Positions 7,678-15,840 of a stretch of DNA of 64,000 nt are shown here, piece after piece. Each line of letters starts with the position of its first letter. Position 1 is the first letter of the stretch. The DNA is taken from the NCBI RefSeq assembly GCF_006874585.1, contig NZ_CP029761.1, positions 755,001-819,000 on the forward strand. Reading direction: 5' to 3'. The notes under the pieces were generated by a model. That model was not told the DNA's origin. It ran no database searches and saw only the letters and a program-made list of their open reading frames with translations. Origin of the DNA: Sphingomonas sp. IC081 (GTDB taxonomy: Bacteria > Pseudomonadota > Alphaproteobacteria > Sphingomonadales > Sphingomonadaceae). The translations under genes and the position numbers were made by a program.

Positions 7678-9462
7678 CTATTCGGCGGCTTCGACCTCGC
7701 GTTCCCAGTCGTGCTGGACGGGATAGGTCGAGATGCGTTCCTGCGGCATTTCCGGGCTGCGGATCGATCCGAGGAAGCGTTCGACCTGACTCTTCAGGAT
7801 CGCGGCCTGTAGCTGGAGTTCGGTGGAGGAGGTGAGCACTTGCGAGGCGGCCGCGCCGGTCGCCAGCGAGGTCTCGCGCACGTCCTCCACGCGGCCCGTG
7901 ACATCGTCGGTGCTGCGTGCGGCAAGGTCAATGCTGCGGGCCAGATCCTGTCCGGCCACCGATTGCTGGTCGACGGCGGCGGCGATGGAAACCGAAGTCG
8001 CCTCGAGCTGCGCGACGTCCTCGGCGATGGCGCGCAGCGCCGCGACGCTGCCGGTGGTCGAGGCCTGGATCTCGCCGATCTGCGCGGCCACTTCGTCGGT
8101 CGCCTTGCTGGTCTGCGCGGCCAGTTCCTTGACCTCGGCGGCGACGACCGCAAAGCCGCGCCCGGCCTCGCCCCCGCGCGCCGCCTCGATCGAGGCATTG
8201 AGTGCGAGCAGGTTGGTTCGCTGCGCGATCGAGTGGATCAGCTTGACGATCTGGCCGACCTGTTCGGCCGAGACGGCCAGCTTGGCTATCGTGGCATCGG
8301 CATTGGCAGTGGTCTCGCTGGCCTGCCGCGCCAGTTCGGCGGAGGTCGCGGCCTGACGGCTGATCTCGTGGATCGACATGGCGAACTCGTCGCTGGCGGC
8401 AGCGGCGGCGGTGACGCCGGCGGAGGCCTCACCCATCGCGGTGGAGACTTCGCTGGTGGTGGCGGCGGCGTGTTCGGCGGACTTTGCCATCGACGAGGCG
8501 GTCGTCTGCAACTGGCTGGAGGCGGAAGCGACGCCGGTGACGATCTCGCCCACGCTCTGTTCGAACTTCTCGGCGAGGTCGAGCACGATGCGCTTGCGCT
8601 GGTCGCGCGCCATCTCGCGTTCGCGGCGCAGGTCTTCCTGGCGGGCGATCTCGGCCTCGGCGGTGAGGGCAGCTTCCTTGCGCAGCTTGTCGAGGCGCAA
8701 GTAGCCGCGCCGGAAGGTTTCGAGCGAGCGGGCCATGTCGCCGATCTCGTTGACCTGATCGGTGCCGGGCACGTCGATCTCGCGGTCGCCCTCGGCCAGC
8801 TTGACCATGGCGTCGGCCATGTCGGCGAGCGGGCCGGTGATGTTGCGGCGGGTGGTGACGAGGGCAAAGACGCCGTTGAGCGCGGCGAGCAGGGCAAAGG
8901 CGAACATCGTCGCCTCGGTCCAGCCGATGAAGTGATCGCGGCTCTGCTCCACCGCCTGGGTGCGCTGGGCGAGCACGTCCTTGATCTGCGCGACCTGGCC
9001 CGAGATCGTGTTCATCGCCAGCGCCGGATCGGCGGCGGGGCCGGCGGCGGCAAGCTGGCCGTTGAATTCGTTCAGGGCGGGGGTGAGCCGGTCGAACAGC
9101 AGGTCGATGCCCGGATCGGCATTGTCCAGCGCGACGCGGGCCCGGGCCAGCTTGTCGCTGGCGGATTTTACCAGCGCCTTCGTGGCATTGGCGCGCAGGG
9201 TGTTGTCGCCTGCCGCATGGACGGCGTCGAGCTGCTGCATGGCCTGGGCGATGTCGCTCCAGGCATCGGCGGCGGCGAGGGCGGAATCGTGCAGCTTCGC
9301 GGTCAGCGCGGCATCGTCCTGCACTTTGGTCAGCGCCGCGCAGGCGAGACCTGCAATGACCACCGACATGGCCAGGAAGATGCAGATGATGATGCGGATC
9401 TTGGTGACGATCGACCGGCGCCAGAACCAGTCGCGCTTCGAAGCAGGAGCTTCTTCGCTCAT
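7678..9462 (-). CDS. Methyl-accepting chemotaxis protein, operon receptor
   Basis: The product is 594 aa. I choose ATG at 9462 because AGGGGA lies 8 bases upstream; an in-frame codon at 9525 has no comparable signal. Segments in order: TM1 about residues 20-45, a short ~150-residue periplasmic helical domain, TM2 about 190-215, HAMP, then a signalling coiled coil with a canonical tip ([31 protein letters not shown], positions about 425-455). Unlike the receptor at 3185, the tip keeps the usual Glu. It is the last gene of the leftward chemotaxis cluster, separated from cheR by about 100 bases that carry a CtrA-like box, so it may have its own promoter. Confidence 0.93.
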   Translation of the reverse strand: MSEEAPASKRDWFWRRSIVTKIRIIICIFLAMSVVIAGLACAALTKVQDDAALTAKLHDSALAAADAWSDIAQAMQQLDAVHAAGDNTLRANATKALVKSASDKLARARVALDNADPGIDLLFDRLTPALNEFNGQLAAAGPAADPALAMNTISGQVAQIKDVLAQRTQAVEQSRDHFIGWTEATMFAFALLAALNGVFALVTTRRNITGPLADMADAMVKLAEGDREIDVPGTDQVNEIGDMARSLETFRRGYLRLDKLRKEAALTAEAEIARQEDLRREREMARDQRKRIVLDLAEKFEQSVGEIVTGVASASSQLQTTASSMAKSAEHAAATTSEVSTAMGEASAGVTAAAAASDEFAMSIHEISRQAATSAELARQASETTANADATIAKLAVSAEQVGQIVKLIHSIAQRTNLLALNASIEAARGGEAGRGFAVVAAEVKELAAQTSKATDEVAAQIGEIQASTTGSVAALRAIAEDVAQLEATSVSIAAAVDQQSVAGQDLARSIDLAARSTDDVTGRVEDVRETSLATGAAASQVLTSSTELQLQAAILKSQVERFLGSIRSPEMPQERISTYPVQHDWEREVEAAE

Positions 9463-9550
9463 TGCAGCTTTTCCCCTGAAGCGCCGCGGTCCTTTGCGAA
9501 TGTTGCCGGACCTTGGCGAACCCATGGGGCAAATGCCTAGGCAGTTACGC

Positions 9551-9565
9551 TTAAATAAGACTTAA
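9551..9565 (-). promoter_or_regulatory. Candidate CtrA box between cheR and mcp
   Basis: TTAA-N7-TTAA (9551-9554 and 9562-9565) matches the core of the alphaproteobacterial CtrA site. It overlaps the cheR stop codon and lies about 90 bases upstream of the mcp start. CtrA commonly controls motility and chemotaxis genes, and its kinase CckA is encoded at 30-32.5 kb. One short AT motif can occur by chance, so this is only a candidate. Confidence 0.4.
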
Positions 9566-10419
9566 GCGGCGCGCGTGCGGCGCAGGCCCCGGGCGTGGCG
9601 GAAGAAGCCCGGCGCGCCGCGTTCGGGGGCGAGCCGGTCAGTCAGGCCATGCGTCGTCTCGCCCGCGCCCAGCATCAGCCAGCCATCGGGGGCGAGCACC
9701 GAGGCGATGCGGGCAAAGGCGCGCTCGCGCGTTTCCGCATCGAAGTAGAGCAGGACATTGCGGCACAGCACGATGTCGAAGGTCTGCATCTGGCCGCCGG
9801 GCAGCGGCGGCAGCGGATCGAGCAGGTTGTGCTCCTCGAAGCGGATCATCCGGCGCAGCCGCTCGCGCACGCGCCAGCCTTGCGCGGTCTCCTCGAACCA
9901 GGCGATCATCTCGCCCATGGCCAGGCCGCGCTGGACCTGGAACGGGGTGTAGCAGCCCTTGCGCGCAACCTCGATCACCGAGCCGGACACATCGGTGCCC
10001 AGGATCGAGATCGTCCAGCCTGCCCAGCGCGCTTCCTGGCTGGCCAGCAGCATCGCCAGCGTCAGCGGCTCCTGCCCGGTCGAGCAGCCGACCGACCAGA
10101 TCGTCAGCGTGCGGGTCTCGGCGCGGGCCTGTGCGAGGGCGGGCAGGATCCGCTGGTCCAGCGTTTCGAAGAAGGCGCGGTCCCGGAAGAAGTAGGTCTC
10201 GTTGTTGAGCAGCGCCTCGACCATCTGGCGCGCAAGCGTGGTCTGGCGCGAGGGCGAGAAAGTGGCGACCAGCTGGTCCACGCTCTTGATGCCATATTCG
10301 CGGCAGAGGGCGGAAAGGGCGGAGCCGATGCGCCAGCGGCGGTTGTCGGGCAGTTCCTGTCCGGTGCGCGCCTTGAGCAGTTCGGCGAGCAGCCGTTCGG
10401 ATGCGAGGCTCACTTGCAT
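9562..10419 (-). CDS. cheR: Chemotaxis protein methyltransferase CheR
   Basis: The product is 285 aa, normal CheR length. CheR uses S-adenosylmethionine to methylate glutamates on chemoreceptors during adaptation. The N-terminal all-alpha domain is followed by NNETYFFRD and the SAM-binding segment WSVGCSTGQEPLTLAML (about residues 108-125). The conserved FDIVLCRNVLLYF is also present (about 215-228). The ATG lies inside the 3' end of cheB (10-bp overlap), which points to translational coupling of the opposing methylation and demethylation enzymes. Confidence 0.95.
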   Translation of the reverse strand: MQVSLASERLLAELLKARTGQELPDNRRWRIGSALSALCREYGIKSVDQLVATFSPSRQTTLARQMVEALLNNETYFFRDRAFFETLDQRILPALAQARAETRTLTIWSVGCSTGQEPLTLAMLLASQEARWAGWTISILGTDVSGSVIEVARKGCYTPFQVQRGLAMGEMIAWFEETAQGWRVRERLRRMIRFEEHNLLDPLPPLPGGQMQTFDIVLCRNVLLYFDAETRERAFARIASVLAPDGWLMLGAGETTHGLTDRLAPERGAPGFFRHARGLRRTRAA

Positions 10420-11516
10420 GGGAGCATTCCCGTCGCGGCGACCACCCGCTGGGCGAGTTGTTCGGGCGGCAGCACGGCGCTGGCGAGACCGGCCTCGGCG
10501 ACGGCGCGCGGCATGCCCCAGACGGCAGAGCTGGCCTCGTCCTGCGCGAGGATGGTGCCGCCTGCCGCAACCAGCCGCGCGGCGCCGAGCACGCCGTCGC
10601 GGCCCATGCCGGACAGCACGATGCCGAGCGTGCGGTCGCCCGCGTGCTCGGCGAGCGAGGCCAGCATCGTGTCGAGCGAGGGCAGGCAGCCGCTGGGCGC
10701 CGGCGTGCGGTCGAGGCGGACAAGCAGCCTGTCGTCCTCGCGGCGCAAGGCCATATGCGCGTCGCCCGGAGCGATCAGCACGCAGCCGGGGCGCAGCGGC
10801 ATGTCGTCTTCGGCGAGCAGCGTTTCGCAGCCTGAAGCGGCGCGGATCTGCCGGGCAAAATAGGGGATGATCGCCGGGGGCAGGTGCTGGGTGATGAGCA
10901 CCGGCACGTGGGATTGTCGCGGCATGGCCGCGAACAGGCTGGCGAGCGCATGGACACCGCCGGTGGAGGCGCCGATGGCGATGACTTCGGCGGGTTTGCG
11001 GTTGAAGCTGGCGGCAGGGGCGCGGGGCGGCGGGGCTGCCACGATCGGGCGCGGGGCCTCGCTGGCGCGGGGCGAGGGTTGGCCCAATTCGCGGACCTTG
11101 GCGATCAGCATGTCGCGGTAGTCGCCGTGGAAGCCGCGCGCGGCGGGCTTGGGCAGGGTGTCCGTCGCGCCAAGCGCGAGCGCGGCCAGGGCATGTTCGC
11201 CGCCGTCGAGGGTGAGCGAGGAGACCACCAGGATACGCGCGCCGCGGGCACGCGCGATGATCCGGGGCAGGGCTTCGAGGCCGCCGATGCCGGGCATGTC
11301 GAGATCGAGCAGGATCACGTCGACGCGGTTGGCGGCAAGCACCTCCAGCGCAGCCTCGGCGCCATTGGCGGCGGCCACGACTTCCAGCCCGTCGGCGCCG
11401 CCGATCATGCGGGTGAGGGCGGTGCGCGCGACCAGCGAATCGTCGACGATCAGCAGGCGTACCGGGGGGAGAAGGCTGGGGCGAACCACGCGGCAGCGCA
11501 GGGACGTGGCGGGCAT
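10410..11516 (-). CDS. cheB: Chemotaxis methylesterase/deamidase CheB
   Basis: The product is 368 aa. The N-terminal receiver domain has the acidic pocket (LIVDDS), the phospho-acceptor Asp in VILLDLDMPG (about residue 72) and the Lys of LPKP. A Pro/Ala-rich linker leads to the methylesterase domain, which carries the catalytic Ser of IGASTGG, His of ITQHLPP and Asp of GMGRDG. CheB removes methyl groups from receptors when phosphorylated by CheA. It sits between cheY (11-base gap) and cheR (overlap) in the operon. Confidence 0.95.
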   Translation of the reverse strand: MPATSLRCRVVRPSLLPPVRLLIVDDSLVARTALTRMIGGADGLEVVAAANGAEAALEVLAANRVDVILLDLDMPGIGGLEALPRIIARARGARILVVSSLTLDGGEHALAALALGATDTLPKPAARGFHGDYRDMLIAKVRELGQPSPRASEAPRPIVAAPPPRAPAASFNRKPAEVIAIGASTGGVHALASLFAAMPRQSHVPVLITQHLPPAIIPYFARQIRAASGCETLLAEDDMPLRPGCVLIAPGDAHMALRREDDRLLVRLDRTPAPSGCLPSLDTMLASLAEHAGDRTLGIVLSGMGRDGVLGAARLVAAGGTILAQDEASSAVWGMPRAVAEAGLASAVLPPEQLAQRVVAATGMLPCK

Positions 11517-11527
11517 CGCGGCAGGGC

Positions 11528-11893
11528 TCAGGCGACGCCGACCAGTTGCAGTTTCATGTGCAGCGTTTCGTGGTCGAACGGCTTCATCACGTATTCGTCG
11601 GCCCCGGCCGCGATGGCGGCCTCGATATGCGCGGTGTCGCTTTCGGTGGTGCAGAACACCACCTTGGGCTGGTTGGCATGGCCGGTCCGGCGCAGCAGGC
11701 GCAGGAACTCGATCCCGCTCATCACCGGCATGTTCCAGTCGAGCAGGATCACGTCGGGCATCTGGCTTTCGCAGCGGACCATGGCTTCCTGTCCGTCGCA
11801 GGCCTCGCTGACGGTAAAGCCGAGCGCCTCCATCGACTGGCGCGAGAACTTGCGGATCATCCGCGAGTCGTCGACGATGAGGCAGGTTTTCAT
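11528..11893 (-). CDS. cheY: Response regulator CheY (operon copy)
   Basis: The product is a single receiver domain of 121 aa. The DD of LIVDDSR, the phospho-Asp in VILLDWNMP (about residue 52), Thr in FCTTES and Lys in VMKPFD are all present, so it should be phosphorylated by CheA and act as the diffusible chemotaxis output. It lies between cheW and cheB. A very similar receiver is encoded divergently at 15321-15794; both share the unusual VVFCTT and ADEYVxKPFDHxTLHxKL endings, so they look like recent duplicates. Confidence 0.93.
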   Translation of the reverse strand: MKTCLIVDDSRMIRKFSRQSMEALGFTVSEACDGQEAMVRCESQMPDVILLDWNMPVMSGIEFLRLLRRTGHANQPKVVFCTTESDTAHIEAAIAAGADEYVMKPFDHETLHMKLQLVGVA

Positions 11894-11948
11894 GGCTGGT
11901 TTCCTTGTCCCGGACTTGAGACCCTAGGTGTTTTACGTAACCAAGAAC

Positions 11949-12404
11949 TTAAGCGGCCTCTGCGCCGGCGGAATTGTCAGCCGGACCGCCGGCGATCAGC
12001 GCGGCGACGTCGGCCACCAGCAGCGGCCCCAACGCCGTCTCGACCAGACCGTGCGACATTGCCGCCCAGTTGCCGTCCATCCGCGCGCGCACCGGTTCGG
12101 GTGTGCTCCAGGCCTCGGTCACGTCTTCCACTTCGTCCACGAGCAGCGCGTAGGAATGGCCTTCGTGCACGATCACCGCAGCGGGCGCGCCGGCCTCGAT
12201 CCGGGCGCTGTCGCCAAGACCCAGCGCGCGGCGAGCGTCGATCACCGTCAGCACCCGGCTGCGCAGGCCCGAGAGCCCGGCGATGTGCGGCGGCGCACAG
12301 GGCACCGGCGTCAGCAGTTCCAGCGTGATGACCGACTGCACGTCACGCGAACGCAGCGCCGCGCGGCGACCGGCGAGAGTGACGACGACAAGCAGTTCCT
12401 TCAT
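11949..12404 (-). CDS. cheW: Chemotaxis coupling protein CheW
   Basis: The product is 151 aa with a single CheW SH3-like domain: LLVVVTLAGRRAAL at the start, the PHIAGLSGLRSRVLTVIDARRALGL core (about residues 38-63) and ALLVDEVEDV. CheW bridges receptors and CheA in the signalling array. Its ATG lies 2 bases after the cheA stop codon, so the two are translated from one message in a fixed ratio. Confidence 0.93.
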   Translation of the reverse strand: MKELLVVVTLAGRRAALRSRDVQSVITLELLTPVPCAPPHIAGLSGLRSRVLTVIDARRALGLGDSARIEAGAPAAVIVHEGHSYALLVDEVEDVTEAWSTPEPVRARMDGNWAAMSHGLVETALGPLLVADVAALIAGGPADNSAGAEAA

Positions 12405-12406
12405 GG

Positions 12407-14746
12407 TCAGCCCCTCCCGGCATGGCGGCGCAGCGCGCCCATCAGGGCGGCCTGGTCGTAGCGGTAGATGCTGGCCTCGCTGCCGGTGCAGTCGGTCTCG
12501 TCCGGCTCGGTGCGCAGGCGAATGACCTCGCGGGCCGGGGAGGCCGCCTCATTACCGGCAAGGATGGCAAGATCGGCTTCCTCCGGCGCATCGTCGGCGA
12601 TCACGCGGTAACCCGCGGCCTCGACCATCGGGCGCACGAAGTTCTGGATCCAGGCATCGCCAGCGGGCAGGCGGCAGACCGGCTGCACCGCGCGCGGCGG
12701 GCTGCCTGAATGGCGGGCGAAGAGTTGGTAGGGGGCGACGATCCGGGTCGCGACACCGTCGATCAGCACGATCGGGTCTTCGTCCTCGGCCCCGCCCGCA
12801 GCGATCACGGCGGCATCGACATCACGGATGTCCAGTGCCTCGGTGACGGCATAGGCCAGTTCGCGGTGGCCATCGGTAAGGCGCAGCAGCCGCAGGGTCT
12901 CGCCGGCCTCGCCCAGCGAGGCGAGCCCGGCGAGGGGCAGGATAGTCTCGCGGATGGTCACCAGCGTGCGTTTGCCCTCGATCGTCACGGCACTGCGCGC
13001 GACTTCCTCCAGCCGGTCGAGCACGCCCACCGGCATCGCGCGGCGGGTGCCGTCGAGCGCGTCGAACAGCAGCACCTGCATCGTGCGGCGGGGCAGGGCA
13101 GGTCCGCTATCGGGCAGCCGCGCGCGCCGTTCGAGCGCATCGACGGCCAGCCCGCCGACGCGGGCAAGACCGCTCACTTCGAGCAGCAGGATCGGATGGC
13201 CGTCGTCGGTCAGTGTCGTGCCGGCATAGAGGCCGGTGGCGATGATCGCGGGCGCGGCGGGCTTGATGACCAGTTCCTCGTGACCGAACACTTCGTCGAC
13301 GATCAGCGCGAAGTAGCCGCCGCCGGCATGGCGCAGGACGATGACCGGGCGCGAGGCGTCGGCAGCCTTGTCCGAGAGCCGCAGCACCTTCGTAGCGGCA
13401 AGGCAGGGCAGGCGGCGGTCGCGGATGCGGGCCAGCATGGCGCCGCCCACTTCGTCGATCTCCAGCGTGCCTTCGGCCAGGTGGACGATCTCTTCTACCG
13501 AACTGCGCGGGATCGCGAAGCGCTGGCCGCCGATGCCGACGGTGACGGCGGGAATGATCGTCAGCGTCAGCGGCACGCGCATGGTGACGCGGGTGCCCGT
13601 GCCGGGCGTCGAATCGATCTCGATGGAGCCGCCGATGCGTTCGATGTTGGCGCGCACCACGTCCATGCCGACGCCGCGCCCGGAAATGGCGGTGACGGTT
13701 TCGGCGGTGGAAAGCCCGGCCTCGAACATCAGTTCGTAAGCCTGCGCGCGTGAGAGCTGTGCGGCTTCGGCCGGGCTGACGATACCGGCGGCGACGGCCT
13801 TTTCGACAAGGCGGGCCTCGTCGATGCCGCGGCCGTCGTCGACCACGTCGATCAGGATCTTGTTGCCGGTCTGGCGGGCGGAGACCGAAAGCCGTCCGAC
13901 TTCGCTCTTGCCGATGGCGCGGCGGGTGGCGGCGCTTTCGAGGCCGTGGTCGATGGCATTGCGCACGATATGGGTGAGCGGGTCGCGGATGATCTCGACC
14001 ATCTCGCGGTCGAGTTCGACCTCGTGGCCGGCAATCTCGACATGGGCCAGCTTGCCGAGTTCGCCGGTAAGATCGCGGACCATGCGCGGCAGGCCGGAAA
14101 ACAGGCTCTCGATCCGCTGCATGCGGGTGCGGGTCATCGCGTCGCGCACCTCGGCGATGATTGCGGAGAGGCGCTCGAACGGTTCGTGGACTTGCGGTTC
14201 GACCACGCCTTCGCGCAGGCGGCGGGCGAGTTCGTTGCGCGCCAGCACCATGTCGGAGACGCCGCTCATCACCTTGTCGAGCAGTTCGACCGGGATGCGG
14301 ATCGTGCGCTGGGGCTGGGCGGTGCGGGGGGTGTTCTGCGTAGCGGGAGCCGTCGGCGCGAGCGCGGTGACGGGGGCGACCGCGGGTTGCAGCGCGGCGG
14401 TCAGTGCCTCGTCACCGCCGTCGGGGAAGATCTCGCCCGCCTCGATGGCGTCCACCATGTCGCCGATGCGGTCGACCACGGCGAGCACCGCGCTGACGAG
14501 GGCGGCATCGGCGCCGCGCCGACCGGCGCGCACATCCGACAGCGCGTCCTCGGCCGCATGGCTCAGCGCGCCGAGGCGGGGCAGGTCGACGAAGCCGCAA
14601 TTGCCCTTCACGGTGTGGACGAAGCGGAAGATCGAATCGAGGCGCGCGCGGTCGCCCGGATTCTCTTCCCAGGAAATCAGTTCGCCGCCCAGCGCTTCCA
14701 GCATTTCGCGGGTTTCGGCGACGAAGTCTTCGAGCAGTTCGTCCAT
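12407..14746 (-). CDS. cheA: Chemotaxis histidine kinase CheA with a degenerate receiver tail
   Basis: The product is 779 aa. ATG at 14746 is chosen because a G-rich Shine-Dalgarno stretch sits 5 bases upstream and the HPt domain begins at once. Domains: HPt with phospho-His at about residue 44 (FVHTVKGNCGF); a P3 dimerisation segment; the HATPase core (AIDHGLE, DDGRGID, GRGVGMDVV); a CheW-like regulatory domain; and a second, weaker CheW-like segment. The last ~100 residues look like a receiver domain, but the position of the phospho-Asp reads DLAILAGNE, so it should not accept phosphate. CheA phosphorylates CheY and CheB. It is first in the leftward operon. Confidence 0.93.
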   Translation of the reverse strand: MDELLEDFVAETREMLEALGGELISWEENPGDRARLDSIFRFVHTVKGNCGFVDLPRLGALSHAAEDALSDVRAGRRGADAALVSAVLAVVDRIGDMVDAIEAGEIFPDGGDEALTAALQPAVAPVTALAPTAPATQNTPRTAQPQRTIRIPVELLDKVMSGVSDMVLARNELARRLREGVVEPQVHEPFERLSAIIAEVRDAMTRTRMQRIESLFSGLPRMVRDLTGELGKLAHVEIAGHEVELDREMVEIIRDPLTHIVRNAIDHGLESAATRRAIGKSEVGRLSVSARQTGNKILIDVVDDGRGIDEARLVEKAVAAGIVSPAEAAQLSRAQAYELMFEAGLSTAETVTAISGRGVGMDVVRANIERIGGSIEIDSTPGTGTRVTMRVPLTLTIIPAVTVGIGGQRFAIPRSSVEEIVHLAEGTLEIDEVGGAMLARIRDRRLPCLAATKVLRLSDKAADASRPVIVLRHAGGGYFALIVDEVFGHEELVIKPAAPAIIATGLYAGTTLTDDGHPILLLEVSGLARVGGLAVDALERRARLPDSGPALPRRTMQVLLFDALDGTRRAMPVGVLDRLEEVARSAVTIEGKRTLVTIRETILPLAGLASLGEAGETLRLLRLTDGHRELAYAVTEALDIRDVDAAVIAAGGAEDEDPIVLIDGVATRIVAPYQLFARHSGSPPRAVQPVCRLPAGDAWIQNFVRPMVEAAGYRVIADDAPEEADLAILAGNEAASPAREVIRLRTEPDETDCTGSEASIYRYDQAALMGALRRHAGRG

Positions 14747-14758
14747 ATTGCCCCCAGT

Positions 14759-14794
14759 GCCCCTTGGCGTGCCCTTCGGCGTGCCCCTCGGCAC
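14759..14794 (-). repeat. Three 12-bp tandem repeats in the cheA leader
   Basis: Units at 14759-14770, 14771-14782 and 14783-14794 are near copies of GCCCCTTGGCGT. They lie just upstream of the cheA start and read through in frame as a Pro-Arg/Lys-Gly-Thr repeat, so an alternative longer CheA start would add this repeat. Similar 12-bp duplications occur elsewhere in the window. Confidence 0.7.
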
Positions 14795-14985
14795 CATACT
14801 TGGGGCTTATGCGGCGGAAGAAATTAACCAAGCGTATAGGGCCAGTGCATTCGTTCGAGCCCGGAAACGCGGGCCGGGGCGGCGAACCGGTGCGGTCCGG
14901 CCGGGACGGCGCGAGAGATTGGTAAAATTTCCTTTTCAGCAAGGATTTCCCCCTAGCTTGCCGGACAAGCGAAGGAGACCGTTCG

Positions 14986-15303
14986 TTGATCGAGATCGAA
15001 GTCCAGAACGAGACACGCCAGACGCAGGAGACCGTCCGGTTCGCCGCCGTGCCCCGCATCGGCGAGGGCGTGCGGCTGCAGGATCCCGATGGATTCTGGG
15101 TTTCCTACGATGTCGTCGACTTGTGGTACCAGAAAGCCGAGTTCGGCGAGATCTGGGTGCCGTTCATTCACGTGCGGATGACGCCTTCGGAAATCGTGCC
15201 CGAATCGCTTCCGCACCCGCCGGTACTGGCCGAGGACAAGCAGGAAGTGATCGAGACCGCCAAGAAGGTCGCCCGGATCCTGCAGGCCAACGAGAACGCA
15301 TGA
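14986..15303 (+). CDS. Small conserved-looking protein beside the chemotaxis cluster
   Basis: The product is 105 aa with a TTG start at 14986, supported by GAAGGAGA 7 bases upstream. It is soluble, acidic and without a signal peptide; the core reads FWVSYDVVDLWYQKAEFGEI. I do not recognise the family. It is divergent from cheA (about 240 bases between starts) and its stop overlaps an ATG of the following receiver gene. It is therefore probably co-transcribed with that cheY copy and could have a role in the chemotaxis pathway; this is inference from position only. Confidence 0.75.
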   Translation: MIEIEVQNETRQTQETVRFAAVPRIGEGVRLQDPDGFWVSYDVVDLWYQKAEFGEIWVPFIHVRMTPSEIVPESLPHPPVLAEDKQEVIETAKKVARILQANENA

Positions 15304-15320
15304 GCAGGGGAGTCAATGTC

Positions 15321-15794
15321 ATGCTGGAAGGTCTGATCAAGCGCTCCCAGGGGTCGGCCCCGCGTGCAGTTGAATCGGCGCCTGCGCTCGAGGCACCTGC
15401 CGCTACCGAAGCACCACGGGCACCTGGCGTGCGGCGCGGGCTGATCGTCGACGATTCGCGGGTGATCCGCAAGGTCTCGCGCCGCATCCTGGAGGCGCTG
15501 GGCTACAGCGTGACCGAGGCCGAGAACGGCGAGGAAGCACTGGCCAAGTGTGTGCAGGCCATGCCCGACCTGATCCTGCTGGACTGGAACATGCCGCTCA
15601 TGGGCGGCCTTGAATTCGTGACCGCCCTTCGCGGCATGCAGGCGGCCTGCCAGCCCAAGGTGGTGTTCTGCACCACCAATTCGGACAATGGCGATATCCG
15701 CAAGGGCATCGAGGCGGGCGCCGACGAATACGTCATCAAGCCGTTCGATCATCACACCCTGCACCGCAAGCTTCAGGGCATCGGCGCAGCGTGA
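15321..15794 (+). CDS. CheY-like single-domain response regulator, second copy
   Basis: The product is 157 aa from ATG at 15321, which follows AGGGGAG. An ATG at 15300 overlapping the previous stop would add 7 residues. An Ala/Pro-rich N-terminal tail of about 40 residues precedes a complete receiver: LIVDDSR, phospho-Asp in LILLDWNMP, Thr in FCTTNS, Lys in VIKPFD. It is very close in sequence to the 121-aa CheY of the operon. A second CheY often serves as a phosphate sink or drives another output. The N-terminal extension is the main difference. Confidence 0.88.
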   Translation: MLEGLIKRSQGSAPRAVESAPALEAPAATEAPRAPGVRRGLIVDDSRVIRKVSRRILEALGYSVTEAENGEEALAKCVQAMPDLILLDWNMPLMGGLEFVTALRGMQAACQPKVVFCTTNSDNGDIRKGIEAGADEYVIKPFDHHTLHRKLQGIGAA

Positions 15795-15810
15795 GATCCG
15801 GTGCCGTGAA

Positions 15811-15827
15811 ATTCGCCGGTGGCGAAT
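15811..15827. terminator. Short hairpin between convergent genes
   Basis: ATTCGCC at 15811-15817 pairs perfectly with GGCGAAT at 15821-15827 around a 3-base loop, between the convergent stops of the second cheY and the FGE gene. There is no clear T-run, so terminator function is only likely. Confidence 0.4.
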
Positions 15828-15840
15828 GTTCCAACGGACT

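Noticed and set aside
5729..7726. A 665-codon plus-strand frame opposite the acylase gene
   Set aside because: It has low-complexity Gly/Val/Arg-rich translation with no motifs, while the minus strand encodes a complete acylase with its Ser nucleophile.
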